Under the pieces are notes generated by a model that was not told where the DNA came from, ran no database searches, and saw only the letters and a program-made list of their open reading frames with translations. The position numbers and the translations under genes were made by a program. DNA of 64,000 nucleotides from a bacterium (GTDB lineage Bacteria > Lernaellota > Lernaellaia > JACKCT01), in assembly GCA_019912885.1 (NCBI GenBank), contig JAIOHV010000006.1, positions 1-64,000 on the forward strand. Direction: 5' to 3'. Positions 53,532-63,315 of the stretch are shown piece by piece. Positions within the stretch are counted from its first letter, which is position 1. Each line of letters starts with the position of its first letter.

Positions 53532-54672
53532 ACTTTGCGGCGATGCGCCCGACGAAAAGCTCCACGCGCTGCCCTCCGTGGAAAAGCGTGTGGCGCTTTT
53601 CGTATCGCAGGCGCGCGCGCTGAAACAGCCGAAAGTCGGGCGCGAGCAACGCAAAACGCCATCCCGCGAACCGGGCCTTCAACGCATGCCCGATCGTGTC
53701 GTACACCGCGCCCGGATCGCCGTCGCGCATGCGCCGTCCGTAGGGTGGATCAAGTACGACGAGCCCCGGCAGATTCGGGGCGCGCACCTGGTTGATGTTC
53801 GCGCGTACGATCTCCACCGCGGCCTCGAGCCCGGCGCGCTCGCGATTGCCGTGAGCGGCGGCCAGCGCTCCGCCGCTTTGATCCGCCGCCAGGATCGGCG
53901 CGGGGGGCGTGCGCCGCTGGCGGGAATCGGCGTCGGCGATGAGGCGCTGCCAAAGCCGCGCATCGAAATCGCGATGGCGAAAAAACCGGAAGACGCGCTC
54001 GCGCCCGGGCGCGCGATCGAGCGCGATGAGCGCGGCTTCGAGCGCCATCGTGCCCGAGCCGCACATCGGATCGACAAGCGGCTCGTGCGGGTCGTACTCC
54101 GCGAGACGCAAGATCGTGGCGGCCAGCGTTTCGCGCAGCGGGGCGGCGGTGGTCAGTTCGCGATAGCCGCGCTTATGCAGGAGTTCGCCGGATGTGTCGG
54201 CGGAGACGGTGCAGGCATTGTGCAAGAAGCGTACGAGGACGAGCTGATCTTCGCCTTTTTCGACGCCCGCGACGCGATCGCGGATCGCGGTGAAAACGAC
54301 GTCTTCGATCTTGCGTTTCATGGTCAGGCGCGAGGCGTGCGCGGTCGATCGAACATCGACGCCATCGCCGCGGCGCACGAAAATATCCCAGGGGAGGTTG
54401 CGCGTCTTGCGGTGTAGCTCCGGAAACGAGACGGCGGGAAACGTCGCCAGACGCCTCACGACGCGGCTGGCCAGGCGCGACCAGAGGTTGACGCGATAAA
54501 GCGTTTCGAGATCCCCGCCAAACTCGACGCCGCCCTCGACGATGATCGCGTTCGCGGCACCGAGGTCGGAAATCTCGTCGTAGAGCAAGCCTTCCGTGCC
54601 GGGAGCGGCGACGGCGAAGAACAGGGGCGTATCGGCGTTGGGTGCGTTCATGGGGCGGCTCGGATTCGGCAT
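53530..54672 (-). CDS. THUMP-domain class I methyltransferase (RlmL/RlmKL-N type)
   Basis: The 380-residue protein has an N-terminal THUMP RNA-binding region (about 60-165) and a C-terminal SAM-methyltransferase: LVDPMCGSGTMALEAALIA, then the catalytic NPPY variant LDPPYGRR. LHKRGYRELTTAAPLRETLAATILRLAEYDP matches the RlmL family, which forms N2-methylguanosine 2445 in 23S rRNA. The start is probably 54672 or the ATG at 54651. Divergent from uvrB. Replacement of Asn by Asp in NPPY is seen in some members. Confidence 0.85.
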   Translation of the reverse strand: MPNPSRPMNAPNADTPLFFAVAAPGTEGLLYDEISDLGAANAIIVEGGVEFGGDLETLYRVNLWSRLASRVVRRLATFPAVSFPELHRKTRNLPWDIFVRRGDGVDVRSTAHASRLTMKRKIEDVVFTAIRDRVAGVEKGEDQLVLVRFLHNACTVSADTSGELLHKRGYRELTTAAPLRETLAATILRLAEYDPHEPLVDPMCGSGTMALEAALIALDRAPGRERVFRFFRHRDFDARLWQRLIADADSRQRRTPPAPILAADQSGGALAAAHGNRERAGLEAAVEIVRANINQVRAPNLPGLVVLDPPYGRRMRDGDPGAVYDTIGHALKARFAGWRFALLAPDFRLFQRARLRYEKRHTLFHGGQRVELFVGRIAAK

Positions 54673-54750
54673 GGTGCTACCCGAATTCCGCGCGCTTTGC
54701 CATAATTATTGTTTCGAGCGGCGCGGGCCGCGCCGTGGAGCCATGATCCC

Positions 54751-56748
54751 ATGCCCGACCAATTCCGCCTGATCGATGCGTATCCGCCCAAGGGCGATCA
54801 ACCCACGGCGATCGCGCAACTTGTCGCCGGCGTCGAGGCGGGCGACCGGCATCAGGTGCTGCTCGGCGTGACCGGCAGCGGCAAGACGCTGACGATGGCC
54901 AACGTCATCGCGCGGACGAACCGGCCGGCGCTTGTCATTGCGCACAACAAGACGCTCGCGGCGCAGCTCTACGGCGAGTTCAAGGAATTGTTTCCCGACA
55001 ACGCCGTGGAATATTTCGTCAGCTACTACGACTACTACCAGCCCGAGGCGTACATCGCGCGAACGGACACCTACATCGAAAAAGACAGCGCCATCAACGA
55101 GCGCATCGACCGGCTGCGCCACTCCGCGACGCGCAGTGTGCTGACGCGCCGCGACGTCATCGTGGTCGCGTCCGTCTCGTGCATCTATGGCCTCGGCAGC
55201 CCGCACGAATACAACAAGATGCTGAAGGTTTACGAGCCCGGTCAGACGATCGACCGCGACGACCTGCTACGCCAGCTCGTGGCGATGCAATACGCAAGAA
55301 ACGACGTGGACTTTTTCCGTGGCGCGTTTCGCGTGCGCGGAGAGTCGGTCGAAATTTTTCCGGCCTACGAGGACGAGGTCGCGATCCGCATCGAGTTTTT
55401 CGACAACGAAATCGAGCGCATCAGCGAGATCGATCCGCTGCGCGGCCAGGTGATCCGCCGGCTTCCGCGCGTGGGCGTCTTTCCGAACAGCCATTACGTG
55501 ACGGATCGCGAAACGCTCCAGCGCGCGCTCAACGACATCCGCCTGGAACTCAAGGACCGCGTCGCGCAGCTTCGCGCCAACAACAAGCTGCTCGAGGAGC
55601 AACGTCTCTCGCAGCGCACGCTCTACGACCTGGAGATGATCGAACAGCTCGGATTCTGTTCGGGTATCGAGAACTATTCGCGGCACATGGACGGCCGCGA
55701 GGCGGGAGAGCCGCCGTGGACGCTGATCGACTATTTCCCGGATGACTTCATCACCTTCATCGACGAGTGCCACCAGTCGATCCCGCAGCTTGGCGCGATG
55801 TACCACGGCGACCGCTCGCGCAAGATGGCGCTCGTGGAATACGGGTTCCGCCTCCCGTCCGCGCTCGACAACCGGCCGCTGAAGTTCGAGGAGATCGAGG
55901 AGCGCCTCGGGCAGATCGTGTACGTCTCCGCGACGCCGGCCGATTACGAATTGAAAAAAGCCGACGGCGTCGTCGTCGAGCAGGTGATCCGCCCGACCGG
56001 GCTCATGGACCCGCGGGTCGAGGTGCGTCCGGCGGGCAACCAGGTGGACGACCTGTTGGACGAAATCCGCGCGCGCATCGAGCGCGACGAGCGCGTGCTC
56101 GTCACCACGCTGACCAAGCGGATGGCCGAGGACCTGACGGAGTATTACCGCGACCTCGCGTTGCCGGTGCGTTATCTGCATAGCGAAATCGACACGCTGG
56201 AGCGCATCGGCATCCTGCGCGACCTGCGCCAGGGGAAGTTTTCCGTGCTCGTCGGCATCAACCTTCTGCGCGAGGGACTGGACCTGCCGGAGGTGAGCCT
56301 CGTCGCCGTGTTCGACGCCGATAAGGAGGGCTTTCTGCGATCGGGAACGAGTCTCTTGCAAACGATCGGCCGCGCCGCGCGCAACGTGAACGGCACGGTG
56401 ATTCTATACGCCGACCGCGTCACCGACAGCATGCGCCGCGCGATCGACGAGACCGAACGCCGCCGCGAAATCCAGGCGGCCTACAACGCCGAGCACGGCA
56501 TCACGCCGCAATCGATCGTGAAAGCGATCTCGAACGTGCTGACGAGCATCTACGAGAAGGATTACGTCACGGTCAAAACGCTGACCGACGACGAACTCGA
56601 CGACGTGAAGCGCGACGAAATCCCGCAACTCATCAACGAACTTCGCCGTCAGATGAAACAGGCGTCGAAGAACCTGGAATTCGAACGCGCCGCCGATATC
56701 CGCGACCGCATCAAGCGCCTGGAGGACCGGCAGGTGATCGGCTTGTAG
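54751..56748 (+). CDS. uvrB: Excinuclease ABC subunit UvrB
   Basis: The 665-residue helicase-like subunit of nucleotide excision repair has Walker A GVTGSGKT (39-46), the DNA-strand-separating hairpin [12 protein letters not shown], the DECH box in [11 protein letters not shown], the motif GRAARN, and the C-terminal UVR helix pair [24 protein letters not shown]. The ATG at 54751 gives [18 protein letters not shown], the usual UvrB start; a longer frame from 54709 is unlikely. It is followed directly by a repeat-rich spacer. Confidence 0.97.
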   Translation: MPDQFRLIDAYPPKGDQPTAIAQLVAGVEAGDRHQVLLGVTGSGKTLTMANVIARTNRPALVIAHNKTLAAQLYGEFKELFPDNAVEYFVSYYDYYQPEAYIARTDTYIEKDSAINERIDRLRHSATRSVLTRRDVIVVASVSCIYGLGSPHEYNKMLKVYEPGQTIDRDDLLRQLVAMQYARNDVDFFRGAFRVRGESVEIFPAYEDEVAIRIEFFDNEIERISEIDPLRGQVIRRLPRVGVFPNSHYVTDRETLQRALNDIRLELKDRVAQLRANNKLLEEQRLSQRTLYDLEMIEQLGFCSGIENYSRHMDGREAGEPPWTLIDYFPDDFITFIDECHQSIPQLGAMYHGDRSRKMALVEYGFRLPSALDNRPLKFEEIEERLGQIVYVSATPADYELKKADGVVVEQVIRPTGLMDPRVEVRPAGNQVDDLLDEIRARIERDERVLVTTLTKRMAEDLTEYYRDLALPVRYLHSEIDTLERIGILRDLRQGKFSVLVGINLLREGLDLPEVSLVAVFDADKEGFLRSGTSLLQTIGRAARNVNGTVILYADRVTDSMRRAIDETERRREIQAAYNAEHGITPQSIVKAISNVLTSIYEKDYVTVKTLTDDELDDVKRDEIPQLINELRRQMKQASKNLEFERAADIRDRIKRLEDRQVIGL

Positions 56749-56966
56749 GAATGCGGAATGCGGATTTCGGAATGCGGAATGAATCGCAATTTTCACGCGG
56801 AGTCGCGGAGAATGTCAGAGCCGCGCGCGTCAGCAAGCGGCCACCCCGTTCACTCGATGTGGCGGCGACTCGGAAGAAGCACCGGCAACAGAGCCGCGCG
56901 CGTCAGGGAGCGGGTGGTCATGCCTCGGCTTTCGGCGTGTTTTCATTCGAATTGGAGCAGCGACCG
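56749..56966. repeat. Repeat-rich spacer downstream of uvrB
   Basis: The 218 bases between uvrB and the convergent membrane gene consist of dispersed repeats. 56749-56812 has four GGAATGCGGA-like units, then ATCGCAATTTTCACGCGGAG, homologous to the element at 63163. 56821-56915 has two GCCGCGCGCGTCAG units, one running into GTCAGGGAGCGGGT (56902-56915). A second exact copy of that motif (56966-56979) forms the end of the next gene. No coding sequence is supported. Confidence 0.7.
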
Positions 56967-58717
56967 TCAGGGAGCGGGTACGAGGCCGGCGATCCGCGCT
57001 TGCTCGGTCGCACCCCGCCGCCAGCGCACAATCCCCCAAATCGTCAGCGCGACGATCGGCCCGAACACCAGAATCGATCGCTCGATCGTCGCGACGTCGA
57101 AGGGGTGCGATGAATCAAAGCCAAAACGGAAAACACTGAAAAACTCGCGACGCGTATTCCACAACCACATGGCGATCAGATACGCGGAGCCCTGCCACCG
57201 CGCGAGAAAGAACATGAACGCAAAAGTCGCTGACCAAAAAATCATTTCGAATATTGATGAAGAGAGAGGCGCGTTGCCCCAGAAACCCAAATTCACGTTC
57301 AGTAGTGCCCACAGCATTGCGGCGAGTCCGGCCGCACGACGCGTGCGCAAGAAGGGGCGAAGCGCGGCGCAAACTGCCGTAAACCACATCGACTCTCGAA
57401 AGATTCCTCCCGCAACCATCGGACCTCTTAGAAGGTACGTGAGGGCGAGAGTGTCTAATCCAGTCGATTCCGGGGACGGGAAAAAATTGAATCTGTGCGG
57501 CGTAAACAAATAGGAAAAATCTGTCGCCAGGTCGTCTGCAAAAAGGAGGAATAAAAATGCGATACAACCGGCCGCAACGCCGCGTAGCAACGCGGCCGGT
57601 CGCCGGACTCCGTCGGGATCGGAAAAAAATAGTCGACGAAACGGTTGATCGTCGCCGGTTTCCGCTCGGAGTAAGACAATACCTGAAAACGCGATTGCAA
57701 TAACCCAAAGGGAAAAGATTAGCGCGCCAAAGGCGATCTGCTTCAGCTCGTGCCGGATCCGATCGGATAGCGGCCAATCGGCATGGAAAAAAAATCGCGC
57801 CAGTATGCCGGCGCATCGATGGTGACTTCCGCCAACAGAGGAAGAAGACCGAATATGGCGACGCATGAAACGGCGAACTTCAAATCGCTGCGGGCGACCT
57901 TTCGACGAAAAATTTGCGACAGCGTTCTCAGGGAAACGATGCCGATGACGATCCGCGTGATCCAAATGCGAGCGGCGTTCTTGGTTCGGGCGAATATTTC
58001 GACAGGAAAGTCGAAGTCGGCGCGAAATGGGCGCGGGTATTCGTATCGAAGCTCCGTGATCATTGCCGCACGATCGCCACGAACGATCACGTCGCGCGTA
58101 CGGCGGATACCGTTGGTATTTGCCGATACGTCCTGCCATGCGATTGTGAAATCGCAGCGGTGCTTCAGGCGGGTCGGTTCGATTTCTCGTACGCGCCAAT
58201 CGCCGTCTGTATAAAACGACATCTGAATCAACGCTTCTCGCGCTAACGAAACAGCCTCGTCGCGTGTAGCCGTGTTTAGAGGTATGTCGACGGGGATGTA
58301 TTCATTGATAAAAAGAAGTCTGCCGTCGTCGGAAATCTTCGTCCCGTATTGTTCGTGAGAGTCGTATTTGAACCATCGGGTGAGCCACGTCGGTTGGTTT
58401 TGGAAATACGCGCCAAAGTCTTGTGCCGCCGCGTCGGCGCCGAAATCCCAGGTCGGGCCATTGTAGATCGTCGTCCAATCGTCATCGAATTTCGTGACCG
58501 AGCGAAATCCGGTCGGATCGAGGCCAAACTGAGCGAGGTATGCGGCGCCAAGCGCCTCGGCTTTGTCGGGTGTTAATTTTACGTCGGGCCGAGTTCCAAA
58601 GGGATTCGGCGGCGTGACGATCTTCGACGCGCCGAACATGACGAACGCGGCGACCGCGAGCACGACGACAGTCTGCGTTGGGGACGGACGTGAATAAAAC
58701 CGATCCTCGCCAACCAC
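56967..58717 (-). pseudogene. Frameshifted paralogue of the C-terminal half of the large CPBP-type protein
   Basis: Two overlapping frames together encode one protein of about 583 residues. The first part (58717 to about 57790) has a signal-like helix, then TPDKAEALGAAYLAQFGLDPTGFRSVTKFDDD and SDDGRLLFINEYIP. The second part (about 57790 to 56967) has the membrane helices and ends FGFDSSHPFDVATIERSILVFGPIVALTIWGIVRWRR. Both align along their whole length with residues about 600-1176 of the neighbour at 58756. The break is at an eight-base A/T run (57787-57794): one extra T would join the frames. It may be a sequencing error, a pseudogene, or slippage-dependent expression. Its stop codon lies in a dispersed repeat. 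Confidence 0.75.
57787..57794 (-). other. Eight-base homopolymer at the frame break
   Basis: On the coding strand the sequence is GA, eight T, then CC. The upstream frame reads GAT TTT TTT TCC and stops after 16 more codons (at 57743). With nine T it would read on as TTC CAT GCC into the conserved membrane part. Runs of eight or more T are known sites of polymerase slippage and also of sequencing indels. Confidence 0.85.
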
Positions 58718-58755
58718 GTGATAGTACTCCGCGGGCGTTTAGCGGAAGAAATCTA

Positions 58756-61700
58756 TCACGTATTGAGCGCGCCGCCTCTAGACGGCGGGCGATGTTGCCA
58801 GGTTACGGTCGCACACCGCCGCCAGCGCACGACACCCCAAATCGTCAGCGCGACGATTGGTCCGAACACCAGAACCGATCGCTCGATCGTCGCGACGTCG
58901 AAGGGGTGCGACGACGCGAAGCCGAACCGATAGAGGCCGTAAAACTGCCCCGAAACGCTCATGGCCCAGAACATCACGAGGTAGGCGAGACCCTGTCGCC
59001 TAGCTAGGACGGTAACGAATACGTAGATGCCGATCCACTGCACGAGCGACATCGCGACATGGAAAAGGTCTTCGCCCGCGGTATCGCCGCGTTCCGCGGT
59101 GATGAGCGCCCACACGATCGCGGCCGACATGCCGATGCGCCTTGTACGGAAAAACGGCCAAAGCGAGCCCACGACGACGGTCCAGCCGGCCGCGTACTGA
59201 AACGCATGCTGGGCATGCAGCGGCGCATTGAGCAGATACGAAACCTCGCGCGTCATGAGGCTCGATGCCGATGCCGACAAGACGGTTTCCGTGGGGACGA
59301 ACAGGTAGTGAAGATCGTCCTCAATATATTTCGCGGCCATGAAAATCGCGAACGCGAGCAGGCCGCATGCGAGCGCGCGAAGGACCGATCCCGGCCGCGC
59401 GACGCCATCCGGATCCGCAAGGACAACATGCCGTAAAGCGGACTCGTCGCCGGTCGCCGTGCGGATCGCGAGCGACGCCAGAAAGGCGAAGATAAATATC
59501 GTCGCCGTGTCGCCAAGCGCGCCGATCGCCGCGATCGCGATTTGCCGCGTAACGTATTGCGTCGCCGGTTCCTCCGTGTTTTGCGCATAATCGTCGTAGA
59601 AGCCGGGCAGTTTGTTGGCTGTCCACGCCGCGGACGCCACGAATCCGAAAAGCAGGGCGCACACAATTGCAAAGTGCAGGTCCGCACGCTTTGCCTGACC
59701 GCGTACGACCGCGCGGCCGAGACGAACGATCACCACGAGGCCGATGATCAGGAATCCGGCGATCGGCGCGAAGCTCCACACCGTGTGGAGCGGATCGTCC
59801 GCGCGCATTCGCCGTTCGCGCTCCCAGGCGTCGGGCACATCGTACCGTGCCGGGTAGAGCCCCGCGACGCGATCGCCGGCAACGGACGCCTCGATTTCGC
59901 GGCGCAGCCCGGCAAGCTCGAACGACTCATCGAGCCATTCGACGTCGAAATCCAGGCGCGCCGGGCGAGCGTATTCATCGACCTCTTCGACAACCCAGTC
60001 GCCATCGGCGAGGAAGTCGAAACGTCGCATCGCATCCGTCGCGCGCTCGATCGCGTCCGTTCGCACAATCGACGCGCCCGGGGCGTCTTCCGGGAGATCG
60101 GCGTCGAATCGAAGCAGGCGCCCATCGTCAGCGATCGTGACCGAATATCGATCGATTGTTTCGAATTTGTACCATTGCGTTCGCCATTGCGGCGCGCGTG
60201 CGTAATACGCTCCGAATCGATCCGCCGCGTCGTCCGGCCCGAGCATGGCGACCGCGTACAGCGGCAGGCCCACACGATCGTCATCGAAGGTCGTAAACGA
60301 CCGGAACCCCTCCGGGTTGTAACCGAGATCGCGCAGATATCGCGTCGAGATGGCTTCGGCTTCGGCCGGCGTCATGGTCACAGGAGGCGGAGCGCCGAAC
60401 GGATCGGGCGGATCGATGATCGTGGTCGCCGCGATGGCAAGCGCGGCGATGACCGCGAGCGCCGCGACGGTGCGCCCCGGTGAGAGGACGCCGGTCGCGG
60501 CGGATACCGGCGATGAGGCAAGAGCGTCGGGCATTTCGGGGATCGGCGCGGGCGTCGCGGTCGAGGCGGCGCCGCGTTTGCGTCGATAGCGAATGGCGGC
60601 GCGGTCCGCGGCGAATACGAATCCCACCGGAGCGGCCAGCGCGAGGAGCGCGAATACGATCAATCGTGGATCGCCGGACTGAAAGTGCGGAACGACCCCG
60701 ACGAACGTATTGAAGACGCAGTGCGAGACAAGTGTGGTGACGATGCCGAATCGCAGGAAGACAAGCCCAAAAAGGACGCCTTCAAGCGTCAGTTCGACAC
60801 CTCGAATGTATACGGGTTCTTGTGGATACGAGGTGTGCGCGAATCCCCAGACGATCGCGGGCAGCAACACGGAAAGCCACGGGCGCCCCGTGATGCGCCA
60901 AAGAAACGCGATCGCGAACAGGCGAAACAAACCTTCCTCGCCCGATGCCGCGGACACACCGACGAGCAGCGCCTGAAGGCTCGGAAACCAGGTGGAAAAG
61001 GTTTCGGAAAACCGGATGTCCACGGGCGTCCACGCGCCGAACCATCGGATCCCGGCGACGTAGAACAGCGTAACGTAACCGAGAGATACGAACGCGAGCG
61101 CGTAGCCGCAAAGGACGCGGCGATAAACGCCGGGATCGCGCACAAGACGCGGTTCGAGCGCGTCGAACCGCTGGGCGGGACCGAACGGGCGAAAGCGCCC
61201 CGCGGCGTCCGCGACGGCGACGATCCCAAGCGTGCCGATTCCCGCGCCGAGCCCTCCGAGCAGCATGAACGCGATGGTTTTGAACGCGAACGACAGGAAC
61301 GAGTCGGTGGTCGGGTAGCCGCGCAACATGAGCGGCAGCGCGTTGATTTGAACGGCGATGACCAAAAGACCGACCGCGACGGCGATCGGCAGCGCGGCCC
61401 GGATATGCGTGCGCCGCCGGTGCAACGCGATGACGAAAAAAACCACCGCCGCAAGCGAAAGCGCGAGGATCGGCAATCCGTTGATCGCATTGACTGTATC
61501 GCGCAACTTGCGTAACGCGGTGCGCTCGCGGCTCCAGGCCTCGGGGATTTTCAGGCGCGTGTCGTAGTGGCCGATCTCGTCGCCCTGCAACGTCACCGAG
61601 CGGCGCAGTTCAGCGCCATCCACGTCGAAGCCGATACGCCGCCAGGTCAGCGTGCGATCGAGGCGATTGGGCTGCGACTCTTCCTGTCGCTCGATAAGCT

Positions 61701-62286
61701 CGTATTGCGCAAGATCGACGCCCGCGGGTCCGGCGAGAAATTCCTCGGCGACGCGCCGCGCGACGGCCTCCGGGATTTCGGGTCGCGCCTCGTTTTCCGG
61801 CAACTTGCGGTGGAGACCCGCGAGCTTTCCGGAAATGTCCCACAAGACCGCGTATTCGACTTCCTCGAGTTCGCGGTAAAAGCGGGTGCTCCATCGCCAT
61901 ACGGAAACTGTGTCGCGAAAAAGTTCGTTCGCTTTGGAGAGGCCGAGCTTGCGTTCAAGGTAGTTGATGTCGGTGCGCGTCTCGGCAAGCGTTGTGACGT
62001 CGCGGTAGCCCGCGAGATCGAAATCCAGGCTCGCCAAAAGCGCGCGAGAGCGCGTGGCGGCCTCTTCGCGCGAGATGCGAAAGTCGATCGACGCCTCCGG
62101 AAAGGCGTCGTTGTAATAGGCGAGGAAGGCGACAAAGCCCGCGAACCCGGCGGCAAGAAACGCGATGATCGCGCGCCGGGACGGCGGCGCGGACGAGACC
62201 CACGAACGATTCGAAAGAGCGCGCACGATCGTTTCGTCTCCCCTTGCATTCAGGGATAGGCGCGTAACGCGACGATCAAGATTCAA
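58756..62286 (-). CDS. Large two-module membrane protein with one CPBP (CAAX-type) protease domain
   Basis: The 1176-residue protein is built of two similar halves. Each has a membrane helix, a periplasmic region starting with a PepSY-like helix (SREEAATRSRALLASLDFDLAGYRDVTT; TPAEAEAISTRYLRDLGYNPEGFRSFTT), and a set of membrane helices. The first half contains the CPBP glutamic-protease motifs: GEEGLFR (EExxR), FAHTSY and SHCVFNTF. In the second half these positions are replaced (AQHAFQYAAG, ALITAERG), so it is probably inactive. CPBP proteins cleave within the membrane or act in immunity and processing. The start is TTG at 62286; the GTG at 62226 is an alternative. The degenerate copy at 56967-58717 follows 38 bases downstream. 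Confidence 0.8.
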   Translation of the reverse strand: MNLDRRVTRLSLNARGDETIVRALSNRSWVSSAPPSRRAIIAFLAAGFAGFVAFLAYYNDAFPEASIDFRISREEAATRSRALLASLDFDLAGYRDVTTLAETRTDINYLERKLGLSKANELFRDTVSVWRWSTRFYRELEEVEYAVLWDISGKLAGLHRKLPENEARPEIPEAVARRVAEEFLAGPAGVDLAQYELIERQEESQPNRLDRTLTWRRIGFDVDGAELRRSVTLQGDEIGHYDTRLKIPEAWSRERTALRKLRDTVNAINGLPILALSLAAVVFFVIALHRRRTHIRAALPIAVAVGLLVIAVQINALPLMLRGYPTTDSFLSFAFKTIAFMLLGGLGAGIGTLGIVAVADAAGRFRPFGPAQRFDALEPRLVRDPGVYRRVLCGYALAFVSLGYVTLFYVAGIRWFGAWTPVDIRFSETFSTWFPSLQALLVGVSAASGEEGLFRLFAIAFLWRITGRPWLSVLLPAIVWGFAHTSYPQEPVYIRGVELTLEGVLFGLVFLRFGIVTTLVSHCVFNTFVGVVPHFQSGDPRLIVFALLALAAPVGFVFAADRAAIRYRRKRGAASTATPAPIPEMPDALASSPVSAATGVLSPGRTVAALAVIAALAIAATTIIDPPDPFGAPPPVTMTPAEAEAISTRYLRDLGYNPEGFRSFTTFDDDRVGLPLYAVAMLGPDDAADRFGAYYARAPQWRTQWYKFETIDRYSVTIADDGRLLRFDADLPEDAPGASIVRTDAIERATDAMRRFDFLADGDWVVEEVDEYARPARLDFDVEWLDESFELAGLRREIEASVAGDRVAGLYPARYDVPDAWERERRMRADDPLHTVWSFAPIAGFLIIGLVVIVRLGRAVVRGQAKRADLHFAIVCALLFGFVASAAWTANKLPGFYDDYAQNTEEPATQYVTRQIAIAAIGALGDTATIFIFAFLASLAIRTATGDESALRHVVLADPDGVARPGSVLRALACGLLAFAIFMAAKYIEDDLHYLFVPTETVLSASASSLMTREVSYLLNAPLHAQHAFQYAAGWTVVVGSLWPFFRTRRIGMSAAIVWALITAERGDTAGEDLFHVAMSLVQWIGIYVFVTVLARRQGLAYLVMFWAMSVSGQFYGLYRFGFASSHPFDVATIERSVLVFGPIVALTIWGVVRWRRCATVTWQHRPPSRGGALNT

Positions 62287-62364
62287 CGAGAAAGCATTAT
62301 CACAAAACGCGCAGGCGCGATGCCCGCCTTTGCCCGGACGCCGGATTTCGATTAATCAACATGC

Positions 62365-63159
62365 GTGAGCGATACGCCCAATAGCGCCGCGACGCCGGCC
62401 GCCGCGAAACGCACCAGGCGCGTGCGCTGGTTTGCCGGCGTGTGGTCGGCGGTAACGCTTGTCGCCGCCGTGCCGATCCTCGCGTCCGTCGCGCTGTCCG
62501 CGCACGAGTGGCATGCCTGGCGCACGGACCCGGATTGGGAGCTTTTTCGCGACACGTGTTCGGAGTGCCACGCCGTCAGCCGGCCGCAGCGTTTCGCAAA
62601 ATCGCCCGAGCAATGGCGGCGCACCGTTGACACCATGCTCGCAAAAGACCCGGATTACGGAAAGCTCATCACCGAGGAGGAACGCAAGCGGATCGCGGCG
62701 CTGCTCATACGCCATCGATCGGCCGGCGCAAAAGAGCTGTTCGAGATCCGCTGCAACGCCTGCCACCAAGCCGGGGTCATCGACGCCTATCGCGACCTCG
62801 ACGAGGAGGCGCTGCGCGATTTGCTTGGCCGCCATGTGCTGACGCATAACTACTACGTCCAGACCTGGGAAGGCGATCTGATCTACAACGCGATCCGCGA
62901 ACGCTTCGCGGCCATGCCTCGCGGGGAGACCGTGAGTGACGTCGGCAGCCAGCGGCTCTTCGAGCGGCGCTGCAACGTCTGCCATACGGTCGGCTTCCGC
63001 TACCGCACGATGTTCGACCGCCCGCGCACGCCCGCGGAGTGGTACGAGATCATCGAACGCATGCGCCAGAAGGCGCCGGATTTCATTTTGGAGACGGAGA
63101 TCGCCTCCCTGCTCGCGCACATCATGCGCATCGAGGAGACGGGGAGGCCGGTGCCCTGA
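62365..63159 (+). CDS. Membrane-anchored triheme c-type cytochrome
   Basis: The 264-residue protein has an N-terminal membrane helix (about 22-46) and three CxxCH heme sites: CSECH (65-69), CNACH (130-134) and CNVCH (203-207). The spacing of 65 and 73 residues suggests three similar small domains, each ending with a helix rich in Arg and Glu (EQWRRTVDTMLAKDPDYGKLIT, AEWYEIIERMRQKAPDFILETEIASLLAHI). Distal ligands are not clear. It is exported and may carry electrons in the periplasm. The start is GTG at 62365; an out-of-frame ATG lies four bases upstream. Confidence 0.85.
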   Translation: MSDTPNSAATPAAAKRTRRVRWFAGVWSAVTLVAAVPILASVALSAHEWHAWRTDPDWELFRDTCSECHAVSRPQRFAKSPEQWRRTVDTMLAKDPDYGKLITEEERKRIAALLIRHRSAGAKELFEIRCNACHQAGVIDAYRDLDEEALRDLLGRHVLTHNYYVQTWEGDLIYNAIRERFAAMPRGETVSDVGSQRLFERRCNVCHTVGFRYRTMFDRPRTPAEWYEIIERMRQKAPDFILETEIASLLAHIMRIEETGRPVP

Positions 63160-63162
63160 AGT

Positions 63163-63227
63163 CAATGCGGAATTGCGAATTGCGAATGTGGAATGCCATC
63201 GCAATTTCTCGCGCGGAGGCGCGGGGG
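63163..63227. repeat. Dispersed intergenic repeat, second copy
   Basis: After the cytochrome stop, AATGCGGAATTGCGAATTGC-type units are followed by ATCGCAATTTCTCGCGCGGAG and GCGCGG. It is the same order as at 56749-56812 after uvrB. Both copies begin within a few bases of a stop codon. The rest of the gap to 63315 holds nothing recognisable. Confidence 0.65.
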
Positions 63228-63315
63228 GCGCTTTCATCACACCCCTCCTCGCTGCATCTCTCAACAAAATCAGATGACCCCGTCGAAAAAGATCATGCGA
63301 TGACCTTCCTGACTT

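Noticed and set aside
58756-62286. Phage-defence or bacteriocin-immunity role for the CPBP protein
   Set aside because: CPBP proteins can act in immunity, but no toxin, nuclease, integrase or other defence gene lies nearby.
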